A DNA stretch of 64,000 bases from NCBI GenBank assembly GCA_963790545.1, contig CAWBPA010000021.1:186001-250000 (forward strand). The letters run 5' to 3'. Below, in pieces: positions 29,801 through 38,304 of the stretch (its first letter is position 1; every line of letters begins with the position of its first letter). The notes under the pieces are model-generated. The model made no database searches. It was not told the DNA's origin and worked only from the letters and a program-made list of their open reading frames with translations. The translations under genes and the position numbers were made by a program. This DNA comes from DATBJG01 sp963790545 (GTDB taxonomy: Bacteria; Acidobacteriota; Vicinamibacteria; Vicinamibacterales; JAMQPK01).

Positions 29801-31079
29801 ATGTGCTGCAGACACTCGGTAACAGGGCTGATCCTGGCGGTGACGCTTTCATCGATTGGTGTGGCAAGTTGTAGCACCGGCAACGCTCAGGCGCCCGCAG
29901 CCCAGAAGACGTCGTCAACCCGGTGGAGTCATCAGGACTGGCCCACGGGTCACTACAGGGTGGTGGAGGGGTGGCCCAAGCCGCTGCCCGATACCCGCCA
30001 CTCCCACGAAGGATGGACCTGGGGATCGTTTGGCGGAGTGTACGCAGAGAACCCTGACCGCATCTGGATTGCCATGCGCGGTGAGCTGCCGCTGCCCGCG
30101 GGCGCCAAGCCCTGGACGCCCTACGCGGCGCTCAACCCGTCGCGCGGAAACGCCACCGGCAACGGGGATGGCATATCGGCGACGTGCGAGCAGGAACAAA
30201 AGCGCGGATGGGAGCGACGGTTCCAGCACTCGATCATCATCCTGGACGGCCAGGGCAATCTCGTTGGTGAGTGGCCTCATCTCGACGAGATGTTCAGCAA
30301 GCTCCCCTGCGGTCGTGGACCGCACCAGATCAAGATCAGTCCTTACGACAAAGAGAAGCACGTCTGGATCATCGACGACCAGCTCCACATGATTTACCGC
30401 TTCACGTACGATGGGAAGCTCGTCCACAGCAAGGGCCAGCTCGGCATGCGCGGCCGCGGACCGAACACGTTCGACCGACCAACGGACATCGCCTGGCTGC
30501 CAGACGGGACGTACTTCATCACCGATGGCTACGGCGGCACACGCGTTGCCAAGTACGACGCGAAGGACAACTTCATCACCGACTGGGGCAAGCCGCCGGC
30601 CGATCCCAAAGAACCCCGGGCCGAACGAGTTCAACACCGTTCACAGCATTGCGATCAGCGCCGACCGCCGACTCTTCGTCATTGACCGCGGACATGCCCG
30701 GATGCAGGTCTTCGACGAGAACGGCAAGTTCCTCGACATGTGGCCGCTGCGCTCGCCGCACTGGCCGACCAGTCAGAACACCCTCATGGTGAATCACTTC
30801 ATCGACCAGAACGGGTTCATTTGGGTCGGCGACGCTCCGACAGCTCGAATCCTCAAGTTCGACCTGAACGGCAACTTCCTGTACGGCTGGGGCGCGCCCG
30901 GAGGGCAGCCAGGACGGCTCGGTTGCTCGCACGGAATCTCGACCGATCAACTCGGGAACCTGTATCTGGCCGACTGCTTCGCCGGACGCATCCAGAAGTT
31001 CGAGCCGATTCCCGGCGCGGATCAGACAAAGATCGCAGGACAGATCCTGCGGACGTGGGACACGTGGAAGCGTAAGTAA
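29801..31079 (+). CDS. NHL-repeat beta-propeller lipoprotein, one frameshift
   Basis: ATG 29801 is chosen for CTGGAGGC upstream and for the lipoprotein signal (TGLILAVTLSSIGVASC), whose Cys would be lipidated. The mature part is a propeller with NHL-like strands: PHQIKISPYDKEKHVWIIDD, PTDIAWLPDGTYFITDGYGG, SIAISADRRLFVIDRGHARM, NGFIWVGDAPTARILKFDL and STDQLGNLYLADCFAGRIQK. The pattern is like peptidyl-hydroxyglycine lyase-type propellers. One extra C in CCCC at 30614-30617 shifts the frame; the second half continues GPNEFNTVHSI. It would sit on the cell surface or in the periplasm. It precedes two other exported proteins on the same strand. Confidence 0.85.
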
Positions 31080-31153
31080 TCCCGGCACTGTCGCAGCGGC
31101 GGGCTGTCCAACCCCGCGTAGCGGGGTAATTGAGAAATGGATTGGAGGGTGAG

Positions 31154-31999
31154 ATGAGGGCCTGGCTCAAGGCGGCTGGTCTCGTCGCGATCTGTGGCGT
31201 CATCTCACCGGTGCTCTCGGCGCAGTGGCCGTCCTATCCCACGCCGCAGGTGCCGAAGGGCCCCGACGGAAAGCCCAATCTCGGCGCGCCCGCGCCAAGA
31301 ACCGCCGACGGCAAACCGGATTTTTCAGGAATTTGGGAGAACTTCGGGCAGGGCCGAACCTCCGGCGGAATCAGCGGAACCGGTGGCGCACCCCTCGAAT
31401 CGGGCGCCTTACCAACATTCCTGAGCCAGTTCTTCGACATCGGCACACGGGTCACCGGTGGTCTGCCGTTTCAGCCGTGGGCCGCCGAGCTCAGGAAGAA
31501 GAGGATGGCCGACAACAGCAAGGACAATCCCGACGCGCATTGTCTGCCGATGGGAAACTTGCAGCTGCACACCCATCCCCAACCGAGGAAGATCATTCAG
31601 ACGCCGTCGGTGCTCGTGCTCTTGTACGAAGGGAACGCGGGGATCCGGCAAATTTTCACCGACGGTCGGCCACTGCCCAACAACGACCCGCAGCCATGGT
31701 GGTACGGCTACTCGACCGGGCGGTGGGAAGGCGACACGTTGATCGTCGAGACCAGTAATTTCCGGGATGGCGGCTGGCTCGACGTGTTCGGCAGCCCGTT
31801 CACCGATGCCGGGAAGATGACCGAGCGGTTCCGCCGACCTGCTTTTGGAAGTCTGGAAATCGAGATCACCGTAGACGATCCCAAAGCGTACACACGGCCA
31901 TGGACGGTCACGATTAATCAGCGAATCATGCTCGATACCGAGTTGATCGAATTTGTCTGCGCCGAGAATGAGAAGTCGGTTCGGCACTTTGACAAGTGA
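31154..31999 (+). CDS. Conserved secreted protein of unknown function
   Basis: ATG 31154 follows GGAGGG and opens a signal peptide (LKAAGLVAICGVISPVLSAQ). The mature protein shows blocks I know from a large uncharacterised family in Acidobacteriota and related soil bacteria: TADGKPDFSGIWENF, DNPDAHCLPMGNLQL, KIIQTPSVLVLLYEG, RQIFTDGRPLPNN, STGRWEGDTLIVETSNF, LEIEITVDDPKAYTRPWTV and FVCAENEKSV. No catalytic site is assigned. It is usually found near DUF6152 proteins, as here. An upstream ATG at 31130 would add 8 residues with no signal character. Confidence 0.8.
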   Translation: MRAWLKAAGLVAICGVISPVLSAQWPSYPTPQVPKGPDGKPNLGAPAPRTADGKPDFSGIWENFGQGRTSGGISGTGGAPLESGALPTFLSQFFDIGTRVTGGLPFQPWAAELRKKRMADNSKDNPDAHCLPMGNLQLHTHPQPRKIIQTPSVLVLLYEGNAGIRQIFTDGRPLPNNDPQPWWYGYSTGRWEGDTLIVETSNFRDGGWLDVFGSPFTDAGKMTERFRRPAFGSLEIEITVDDPKAYTRPWTVTINQRIMLDTELIEFVCAENEKSVRHFDK

Positions 32000-32000
32000 G

Positions 32001-32334
32001 TTTTGAACAGGAGGATTTTGAACAGGAGGATAGAAGATCAGGAGACTTTAGTTTTATGAAACACGAAGTTAGAGATTGGCGAGTAGGGTCTTTTCCAAAA
32101 GCATCTCTTCATCTCTTGTCCTCTTGTTTTGATCGTGACCGTGGGTGGCGCTGCTCAAGGGATGGGAACAGGAGGATGGGAGATTAAGAGACCATTTTTC
32201 GTTTCTCCTGAGCTCTTAGTCTCGTGTTCAGTTAGCGGACCGACAAGGCAGCGGTGGGTTCCTGGGATGTGTTTCTCCTGAGCTCTTGACCTTGTGTTCA
32301 GTTAACGGATCGAAAAGGTTGGATCGAAAAGGTT
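32001..32334. repeat. Non-coding stretch with short tandem and direct repeats
   Basis: The 373 bases between the two secreted-protein genes hold no gene I can support. TTTTGAACAGGAGGA is perfectly duplicated in tandem at 32001-32015 and 32016-32030. A block beginning TTTCTCCTGAGCTCTT and running through GTGTTCAGTTA recurs with few changes at 32202 and 32272, a 70-base period. GGATCGAAAAGGTT is duplicated in tandem at about 32308-32334. This looks like replication slippage in unconstrained spacer. Confidence 0.65.
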
Positions 32335-32372
32335 GTTGGGTTTGCTGGAATGTCCGATGAAGGAGTGAGGCC

Positions 32373-32780
32373 ATGAGCATCCGTTCCGTCATCGCGCTAG
32401 CGGCTGGCCTCGCGTGTGTCGTGGCCGCCGTCTCGACTGCGGCGCATCACTCGTTTGCCGCAGAGTTCGACGCGAACAAAAAGGTGACCATCACCGGCAC
32501 CGTGACCAGGATCGAATGGATGAACCCGCACGCGCGCTTCTATGTCGACGTCAAGGACGAGACCGGGAAAGTCGCCAACTGGGACTTCGAGCTCGCGAGC
32601 CCCAACGGGTTGATGCGGCGCGGCTGGACGAGGAGCTCGCTGAAGGTTGGCGATGTGGTGACGGTCGTCGCCTATGGTGCGAAGAACGCTCCCTACGTCG
32701 CGAATGCGTCGAGCATCACCATGAGTGACGGGCGCAAAATGTTCGCGGGGTCCTCCTTCGAGAACGCCCAGAGTCAGTAA
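32373..32780 (+). CDS. DUF6152 family exported protein
   Basis: AAGGAG lies 9 bases before ATG 32373. A signal peptide (VIALAAGLACVVAAVSTAAH) precedes the family hallmark HHSFAAEFDANKKVTITGTV, then RIEWMNPHARFYVDVKDE, then ASPNGLMRRGWTRSSLKVGD. The mature part of about 110 residues should be a small OB-like beta barrel. The family is common in Acidobacteriota and Proteobacteria and has no assigned function. The conserved His-His just after the signal could bind a metal; that is inference. It is co-directional with the preceding secreted-protein gene. Confidence 0.85.
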   Translation: MSIRSVIALAAGLACVVAAVSTAAHHSFAAEFDANKKVTITGTVTRIEWMNPHARFYVDVKDETGKVANWDFELASPNGLMRRGWTRSSLKVGDVVTVVAYGAKNAPYVANASSITMSDGRKMFAGSSFENAQSQ

Positions 32781-32783
32781 GGT

Positions 32784-33740
32784 TCACTGCTCCCACCCTG
32801 TTTTCGAATTGTAGGCCGTCGTAAATCCCATCGCCTCGATTTCGTGGATCCGGCCGCCGCGGACCTTGTAAATGTGCGCGGCAGGCAAATCGAAGGGATT
32901 GATATTCAGGTCCATCTTCTCAACACCTGCGACGCCTTTGATCGTGACGAACTTTTGCTTCATCGAATGACGGAAATGGGACAAGCCGAACACCAGCCCC
33001 ATCTCGACGTCCGCAATGTCCACACGTCGATGGTCGATCGTGTCGATGTAGGCAAACGTGCCCGTGCTGATTTGCGCGGCGCACCCGAGAGCTCCGAGGG
33101 TGCCCATGGCGCCCGGTGATGGGGGGCCTGAATTGGTTGACGTCTGCATGCCATTCTCACGTCGGGCGCAGTCGTCTGCGAACGGCGCTTTGCTCCCCTC
33201 GTTGTCGTCGAGCGCGTCGTAGTACGACGCGCCGATTCTCAGGAGCTGCTCACGCGAACCGCGCTGCTCGGCTGGAACCGGCGCCAGCAGACCGGGCCGC
33301 GGCGTCTGCAGATTCCCCAGACTGCGTTCGTTGAGGTTGCGCGCAATCAAGTGCTCCATTTCTGTAATGCGCCCCTGCTGGACCTTCAGACGCAGGGCGA
33401 GCTGGACGGGCTTTCCTTCTTCCTGCATGACGCCGATGAAGCCCACCTGTGCGGAGACGGGATCAGGGACATAAATCCGGAACGTCGTCGGTGCTGCCGA
33501 TGCCGTCTTCCACAACCCCTCGCCCGGCTTTATCGGCGTGATGTTCTCCACCAACTTTGCCCCGGACGCGATGGGCACACGGCTCGGATCGTGCGCGACG
33601 AGGGCCGAGAGATACGTATCGACCAGAGCGTTCAGGCATGCACGGTCGCAGCGCACACCGCCTGGCGGCTGTTGCGCGGGAACGATCGCGCCCGCTGAGA
33701 CGACAGCCAGCGCACACACTGTTCCAAGGAGTCCTCTCAT
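32784..33740 (-). CDS. Secreted NTF2-like (DUF8021-like) protein
   Basis: A signal peptide (RGLLGTVCALAVVSAGAIVP) opens a 318-residue protein. The N-terminal domain starts CDRACLNALVDTYLSALVAH and continues GEGLWKTASAAPTTFRIYV, a pattern shared with DUF8021-type NTF2-like folds; the C-terminal domain repeats the theme (FAYIDTIDHRRVDIADVEMG ... HIYKVRGGRIHEIEAMGF). So it is two SnoaL-like halves. There are no catalytic residues I can name. It converges on DUF6152 with only 3 bases between stops, and is 30 bases downstream of the kinase gene. Confidence 0.7.
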   Translation of the reverse strand: MRGLLGTVCALAVVSAGAIVPAQQPPGGVRCDRACLNALVDTYLSALVAHDPSRVPIASGAKLVENITPIKPGEGLWKTASAAPTTFRIYVPDPVSAQVGFIGVMQEEGKPVQLALRLKVQQGRITEMEHLIARNLNERSLGNLQTPRPGLLAPVPAEQRGSREQLLRIGASYYDALDDNEGSKAPFADDCARRENGMQTSTNSGPPSPGAMGTLGALGCAAQISTGTFAYIDTIDHRRVDIADVEMGLVFGLSHFRHSMKQKFVTIKGVAGVEKMDLNINPFDLPAAHIYKVRGGRIHEIEAMGFTTAYNSKTGWEQ

Positions 33741-33770
33741 CGTGTTTGCTCCATGAGTTGATTGGCCCCG

Positions 33771-36422
33771 TTATCGAGATTGGCGAATTGCCGCTGAACC
33801 AGCGAGCCAGTTCGAAACCACCGTGATCGGTACCAGGGTTTCCGTGCGACGGTTGACGAGGAAGCGCGACCCGTCCCTCGACACGGCGTATTGCATCCCG
33901 TGGCTCTCGCGTTCGAGCGACGTCACGTTCGTGGCAAACAGTGCCCTCGGCGGACTGAATGTGAAATCCGTGTTCCGAGGACCGATCTCGATAACCATCA
34001 GCGTGTTGTCTAACGAGAGGTAGAAGAGCTCCTTCCCGTCACGACGCCATTGGGGTTGCTGTCCGCCCCCTTTCGACACCTGCCATCGGGCACCGGGATC
34101 CGGGAACGATTGCACGAAGACTTCCTGTGGACCCAGCTCATCGGACATGTACGCGAGCCAGGCACCATCGGGCGAGAGCTGACCCGAACGCTCGTTGGTG
34201 GCCGTGGCAGCGTAAGGGCGCGCCTCCTGAGGCGTGCCGGTCGGCATTGTCCAGACGTCCGCTCTGGTGGTGGCGTTGAGCTTCGTGAAGACGATCCACC
34301 GGCCATCGGCCGACCAGTGGCTTGGAATGCTCGGCTCGCCGGACTGGTACACGAGCTTTTCCTGACTTGGCGCATTCGTGGGCTGAATGAACACGCCGGC
34401 CACCCCCGTCCGAAGCGACATGAAGAGCGCCGACTCTCGTGTCGCGTCGGCCGAACAGACGGGAAAGAGATCGAGCGCGGGATCGAAGGTCAGCGGCACC
34501 GGTGCGCCACGCGCAAATTCGAGCGTGCGCAAGTCGATGTTGCTGGAACGGAAGTCCATTTCGGCGAATACGACCCGGCTGTCGTCGCGCGAAAGACAGA
34601 TGCCGTCGTAATACCCTGGCGATCCCACGACGCCAAGCGATTGGCCTTGACGGTCGAGCCAAGAGAGCACCGATCGATTCGGCAAATCGAAGTACGCCAG
34701 GACACCGTTCTGCGAGGCCGAAAGAAGAGTCTGGCCAGGGAGATTGATCGCGACGCTCTGCGCGAGCGGCGCCGCGGCACCCGTCAAGGCAAGTGCGCTT
34801 GTATCGAAGGGCTGTGACATGAGTGCCGCGCCTCGCCGAAAGATCAAGTACCCGGGCGACGCATAAACGGCGCTCGACGTCGTGCGAACGAGTTGCGTGG
34901 AGTCCTTTCCATCGAGTGTTCCGACGTGAATGGCCTGACCGATGCCGTTCAGGATCGCGAGGTACAAATAGTGACGCCCATCGGGGAGAAACGACGGGAA
35001 GTTTCGCCGCACCGTCCCGTCCACGGCCGTGGCTTCGCCCCCCTTCGCCGCGACACGGAAGAGGCCGAGCGGGCTCGGCGCAAATAGAATGATGCCGTCG
35101 CGATTCCACGTGCCGCCTCTCGGAAGGGTCACATTTGCCAACGTCTGCGGCTCGCCACCGCCAAGTGCCACGGTCTTGAGACGCCCCTGAGCAAAAAATC
35201 CGACCGACTGGCTGTCTGGCGACCAAAACGGCATCATTGCCCCCTCGGTGCCCGGCAGTGACTGCGCCCTCAGCGAATCGAGCGGTCGAATGTACAGAAA
35301 GTCCCGTCCAGAACCGTCCGTCGCCACAAAGGCCAATGTCCGCCCATCCGGTGAGATCTGAGGCGCCTCGGACGTGAACACTGTGGACTCCGGCTGCACC
35401 ACGGACAACGTGAGCGCATGAGCACTCGACGGGTCGGCCGGCCCAAGAGAACGCAACGCCCAGCCGGCCACGCCACCGACGGCCAGGATGAGCGTTCCCG
35501 TCAACGCGGCACCGCGCCATGAGAAGGCTCTCTGACGAGGTGTGGGACTCGCCGTTGCGGGACCAGCCGCCGCATCCTCAATCTCGAGCCGCGCGTCGCC
35601 GATGTGGCGGAGGCGTCTCCTCGGATCCTTTTCCAGACATCGCCGTATCAGCCGGGCGACCCCATCGGGCAAGTTCGGCGGCAGTGCGGCCCAATCCGGC
35701 TCGGCACGCAGAACCGCTGCCATCGCATCCGATACGGTGTCGCCGTCGAAAGCCCGACGGCCCGTCAGCATCTCGAACAGCACGCACCCGAAAGCCCAGA
35801 TATCACTGCGTGTGTCAGCCGGGTGTCCGCGCGCCTGCTCGGGACTCATGTACGCGGCGGTGCCCAACACGATGCCCTGGCCGGTCACCGCCGGGCTGGT
35901 AATCGTCGGTGAGCGGGACGCGTCGGTAGGCTTGCCGTCAGGGGCCAGTGCCTTCGCCAGCCCGAAATCGAGGACTTTGACCGTGCCGTCGGGCCGCACC
36001 TTGATGTTCGAGGGTTTGAGATCCCGGTGGACGATGCCGTGCTCGTGCGCGGCCTCGAGTGCGTCGGCAATCTGTCGGGCGATTGGCGTAATCTCGGCGA
36101 TGGACATCGGCCCCTGGGCAATCCGGTCCGCGAGTGTCGGGCCGTCAACCAGCTCCAGGACCAGGGCCTGCGTTCCACCGTCGTCTTCGACGCCGTAGAT
36201 CGTCGCGATGTTCAGGTGGTTGACGGAAGCAAGGAGCTGGGCCTCCCTCTTGAACCGCGCCAAGCGATCGGCGTCGGCCGCAAAGTCCTCCGGTAGAATT
36301 TTCAGCGCGACGTCACGATTCAGCTTCGTGTCGCGCGCACGATAAACCTCGCCCATGCCGCCGGCACCAAGTGGAGCCACGATTTCAAACGGTCCGAATC
36401 GCATTCCAGCGGAGAGTGTCAT
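33771..36422 (-). CDS. Transmembrane Ser/Thr protein kinase with TolB/WD40-like sensor
   Basis: This 883-residue kinase starts at ATG 36422 or 36404. Residues 10-285 are a Hanks-type kinase: glycine loop LGAGGMGEVYRARD (18-31), Lys41 in VALKIL, catalytic HRDLKPSN (Asp134) and DFG (Asp152), then GTAAYMSPEQARG. One membrane helix at about 305-325 (GAALTGTLILAVGGVAGWAL) leads to an extracytoplasmic propeller of TolB/PD40-like strands (APQISPDGRTLAFVATDGSG, PFWSPDSQSVGFFA, LSPDGAWLAYMSDELG). The propeller is presumed to sense a ligand. All kinase landmarks are present. Confidence 0.95.
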   Translation of the reverse strand: MTLSAGMRFGPFEIVAPLGAGGMGEVYRARDTKLNRDVALKILPEDFAADADRLARFKREAQLLASVNHLNIATIYGVEDDGGTQALVLELVDGPTLADRIAQGPMSIAEITPIARQIADALEAAHEHGIVHRDLKPSNIKVRPDGTVKVLDFGLAKALAPDGKPTDASRSPTITSPAVTGQGIVLGTAAYMSPEQARGHPADTRSDIWAFGCVLFEMLTGRRAFDGDTVSDAMAAVLRAEPDWAALPPNLPDGVARLIRRCLEKDPRRRLRHIGDARLEIEDAAAGPATASPTPRQRAFSWRGAALTGTLILAVGGVAGWALRSLGPADPSSAHALTLSVVQPESTVFTSEAPQISPDGRTLAFVATDGSGRDFLYIRPLDSLRAQSLPGTEGAMMPFWSPDSQSVGFFAQGRLKTVALGGGEPQTLANVTLPRGGTWNRDGIILFAPSPLGLFRVAAKGGEATAVDGTVRRNFPSFLPDGRHYLYLAILNGIGQAIHVGTLDGKDSTQLVRTTSSAVYASPGYLIFRRGAALMSQPFDTSALALTGAAAPLAQSVAINLPGQTLLSASQNGVLAYFDLPNRSVLSWLDRQGQSLGVVGSPGYYDGICLSRDDSRVVFAEMDFRSSNIDLRTLEFARGAPVPLTFDPALDLFPVCSADATRESALFMSLRTGVAGVFIQPTNAPSQEKLVYQSGEPSIPSHWSADGRWIVFTKLNATTRADVWTMPTGTPQEARPYAATATNERSGQLSPDGAWLAYMSDELGPQEVFVQSFPDPGARWQVSKGGGQQPQWRRDGKELFYLSLDNTLMVIEIGPRNTDFTFSPPRALFATNVTSLERESHGMQYAVSRDGSRFLVNRRTETLVPITVVSNWLAGSAAIRQSR

Positions 36423-36430
36423 GGAATGGC

Positions 36431-36436
36431 GGATTA
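36431..36436 (-). promoter_or_regulatory. Possible -10 element for the kinase gene
   Basis: On the minus strand TATAAT lies 8 bases before ATG 36422, which would give a nearly leaderless transcript. Seventeen bases further upstream is TACGGT, a weak -35 match. The region between the divergent kinase and fusion genes is only 52 bases, so both promoters must be packed there or inside coding sequence. Confidence 0.25.
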
Positions 36437-36474
36437 TATCGACATCGGCAGGGATACCGTAGACTCAACAGGGC

Positions 36475-38304
36475 ATGCCGAGTGATACGCATCCAATGTC
36501 CCCGGTGGGATCGACCGCACGCTGGATTGCAGCCGGGCGTGCGCTCGAAACCGAGAGCGCCAACCCGCTGTTCCGCGATCCGCTTGCACGCGAGCTGGCT
36601 GGAGACGCGGGATTCGCAATGCTGGCAGCCATGAGAGGGCCGGATCGTGTCGGGGATGCCACCGCTCCGGAGCCGTACTTCTCGATTCGCACGAAATTCC
36701 TGGATGATGGCTTGCTCGAGGCGGTGCGGAGCGGATCAATCGCGCAGGTACTCATCCTGGCGGCGGGCATGGATGCACGGGCGTTCAGACTCGAGTGGCC
36801 AACAGGTGTCGTGCTGTTCGAGATCGATCGCGACGAGGTGTTCGAGCTCAAAGAACCGATCATTCGGCGTCTCAACGGCCGTGCGCTCTGCGATCGACGA
36901 ATCGTGCGCGCCGACCTTGCCGGCTCATGGACGGAGCCGCTGACCGCTGCCGGATTCAACCCGGCTCTGCCGAGTGCGATTCTGGTTGAAGGGCTGCTGT
37001 ACTACTTGGACGAGGCGTCCGCAACCCGATTGCTCTCCACAATCGAGCGACTCGCGGCGGCAGGAAGTTGGATTGGCGTGGACATGGTCAATGTGGAGAC
37101 GCTGCGGTCTCCATACTTGACGGCGTACCTCCAGAAGTTACGGGGGTTTGGGTGCCCCTGGACGTTCGGCGTCGGCGATCCCGACACGTTTCTGGCGGAG
37201 CATGGTTGGACCGGCACGATCGTGACACCAGGAGAACCCGAAGCGAACTACGGGCGGTGGCCGTTCCCCGTCATCCCGCGGACCGTCCCCGGTATGCCCA
37301 GGATCTATCTTGCCCGTGCGACCAGGATGACGGCCGAAGAAAAGGCCGCGAGAACTGCCACGATTGCCGTAACCGGAACGGCGGACCACCAGGAAGACCT
37401 GCAAGTGCCGACCCTGGCGTACAAAACGATCCGCGAGTCGGATCTGGTCGGCGCCTTTGCATGTCCCGAGGGTGATGGCCCGTTCCCTGCCGTCCTTGCG
37501 CTCGGTGGTTCCGACGGCGGTGTGCCGACGTACTTTCTCGACCTGCTCGTGCCGGAAGGCTTTGCCGGCCTTGCGCTCGCCTATTTCGGGACTCCAGAAA
37601 CTCAGCCAGCGCTGGTCGAGGTCCCGCTCGAACGCATCGAGCGTGGACTGCGTTGGCTTGCGGCTCATCCCAAAGTTGCCACAGACAATGGCCGCGTGGC
37701 GCTTGTGGGAGCGTCGAAAGGGGGCGAACTCGCGTTGCTTGTCGCGGCAACGTTCCCCGATCTCGTGGGACCCGTCGTTGCTTACACGCCGAGCAGCGTG
37801 GCCTGGGCGGGCATCGACTTCAGCGCACCCCGCGGTGTGAAGCAGTCGAGCTGGAGCTACAAGGGCACGCCAATTCCCTGGCTCCCATACCCAGAGAACG
37901 TCGTGCCTTCATTTTCTGCACGCGGTCTGGTCGGGCTTCCGATTTACGAGCGTGGTCTCGAACACACGTCAGCCGCAGAGCAAGCGACGATTCCTGTGGA
38001 ACGCGCGACGGGTCCGCTGCTGCTCGTGTCAGGCGGCGACGACAACATGTGGCCGGCTAACCGCATGTGCGAGATGGTGGTCGCACGGATGCGTCGGCAT
38101 CAACGCGCAGACGCTGTGACACACCTGAACTATCCAGCGGCGGGACACAGTCTCTTCCCTTACAAGGCGCCATCGGACGCCCCGCCGCTGATGCTCTTCG
38201 ATCTGGGTGGGAGCCGCGAAGCCGACCGTGCGGCGCACGCCGCGGCATGGCCCCACGTTGTCGCGCATCTCGGTCAAGACGCCGGATTGAATCAAGCATC
38301 GTGA
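36475..38304 (+). CDS. Methyltransferase-alpha/beta hydrolase (BAAT C-terminal-like) fusion
   Basis: One intact 609-residue frame joins two enzymes. Residues 1-285 are a leucine-carboxyl-methyltransferase-like (PPM1/TIGR00027-type) AdoMet enzyme: SANPLFRDPLARELAG, LILAAGMDARAFRL (93-106, AdoMet loop), EIDRDEV and VEGLLYYLDE. After a short linker (286-310), residues 315-605 are an acyl-CoA thioesterase/BAAT C-terminal-type hydrolase with Ser414 in VGASKGGELAL, Asp522 in VSGGDDNMWP and His558 in AAGHSLFPY. No signal peptide, so it is cytoplasmic. It could methylate and then acyl-transfer or hydrolyse the same small carboxylic substrate. Its TGA overlaps the GTG start of the FAD oxidoreductase gene. 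I do not know this fusion from a described pathway. Confidence 0.85.
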   Translation: MPSDTHPMSPVGSTARWIAAGRALETESANPLFRDPLARELAGDAGFAMLAAMRGPDRVGDATAPEPYFSIRTKFLDDGLLEAVRSGSIAQVLILAAGMDARAFRLEWPTGVVLFEIDRDEVFELKEPIIRRLNGRALCDRRIVRADLAGSWTEPLTAAGFNPALPSAILVEGLLYYLDEASATRLLSTIERLAAAGSWIGVDMVNVETLRSPYLTAYLQKLRGFGCPWTFGVGDPDTFLAEHGWTGTIVTPGEPEANYGRWPFPVIPRTVPGMPRIYLARATRMTAEEKAARTATIAVTGTADHQEDLQVPTLAYKTIRESDLVGAFACPEGDGPFPAVLALGGSDGGVPTYFLDLLVPEGFAGLALAYFGTPETQPALVEVPLERIERGLRWLAAHPKVATDNGRVALVGASKGGELALLVAATFPDLVGPVVAYTPSSVAWAGIDFSAPRGVKQSSWSYKGTPIPWLPYPENVVPSFSARGLVGLPIYERGLEHTSAAEQATIPVERATGPLLLVSGGDDNMWPANRMCEMVVARMRRHQRADAVTHLNYPAAGHSLFPYKAPSDAPPLMLFDLGGSREADRAAHAAAWPHVVAHLGQDAGLNQAS

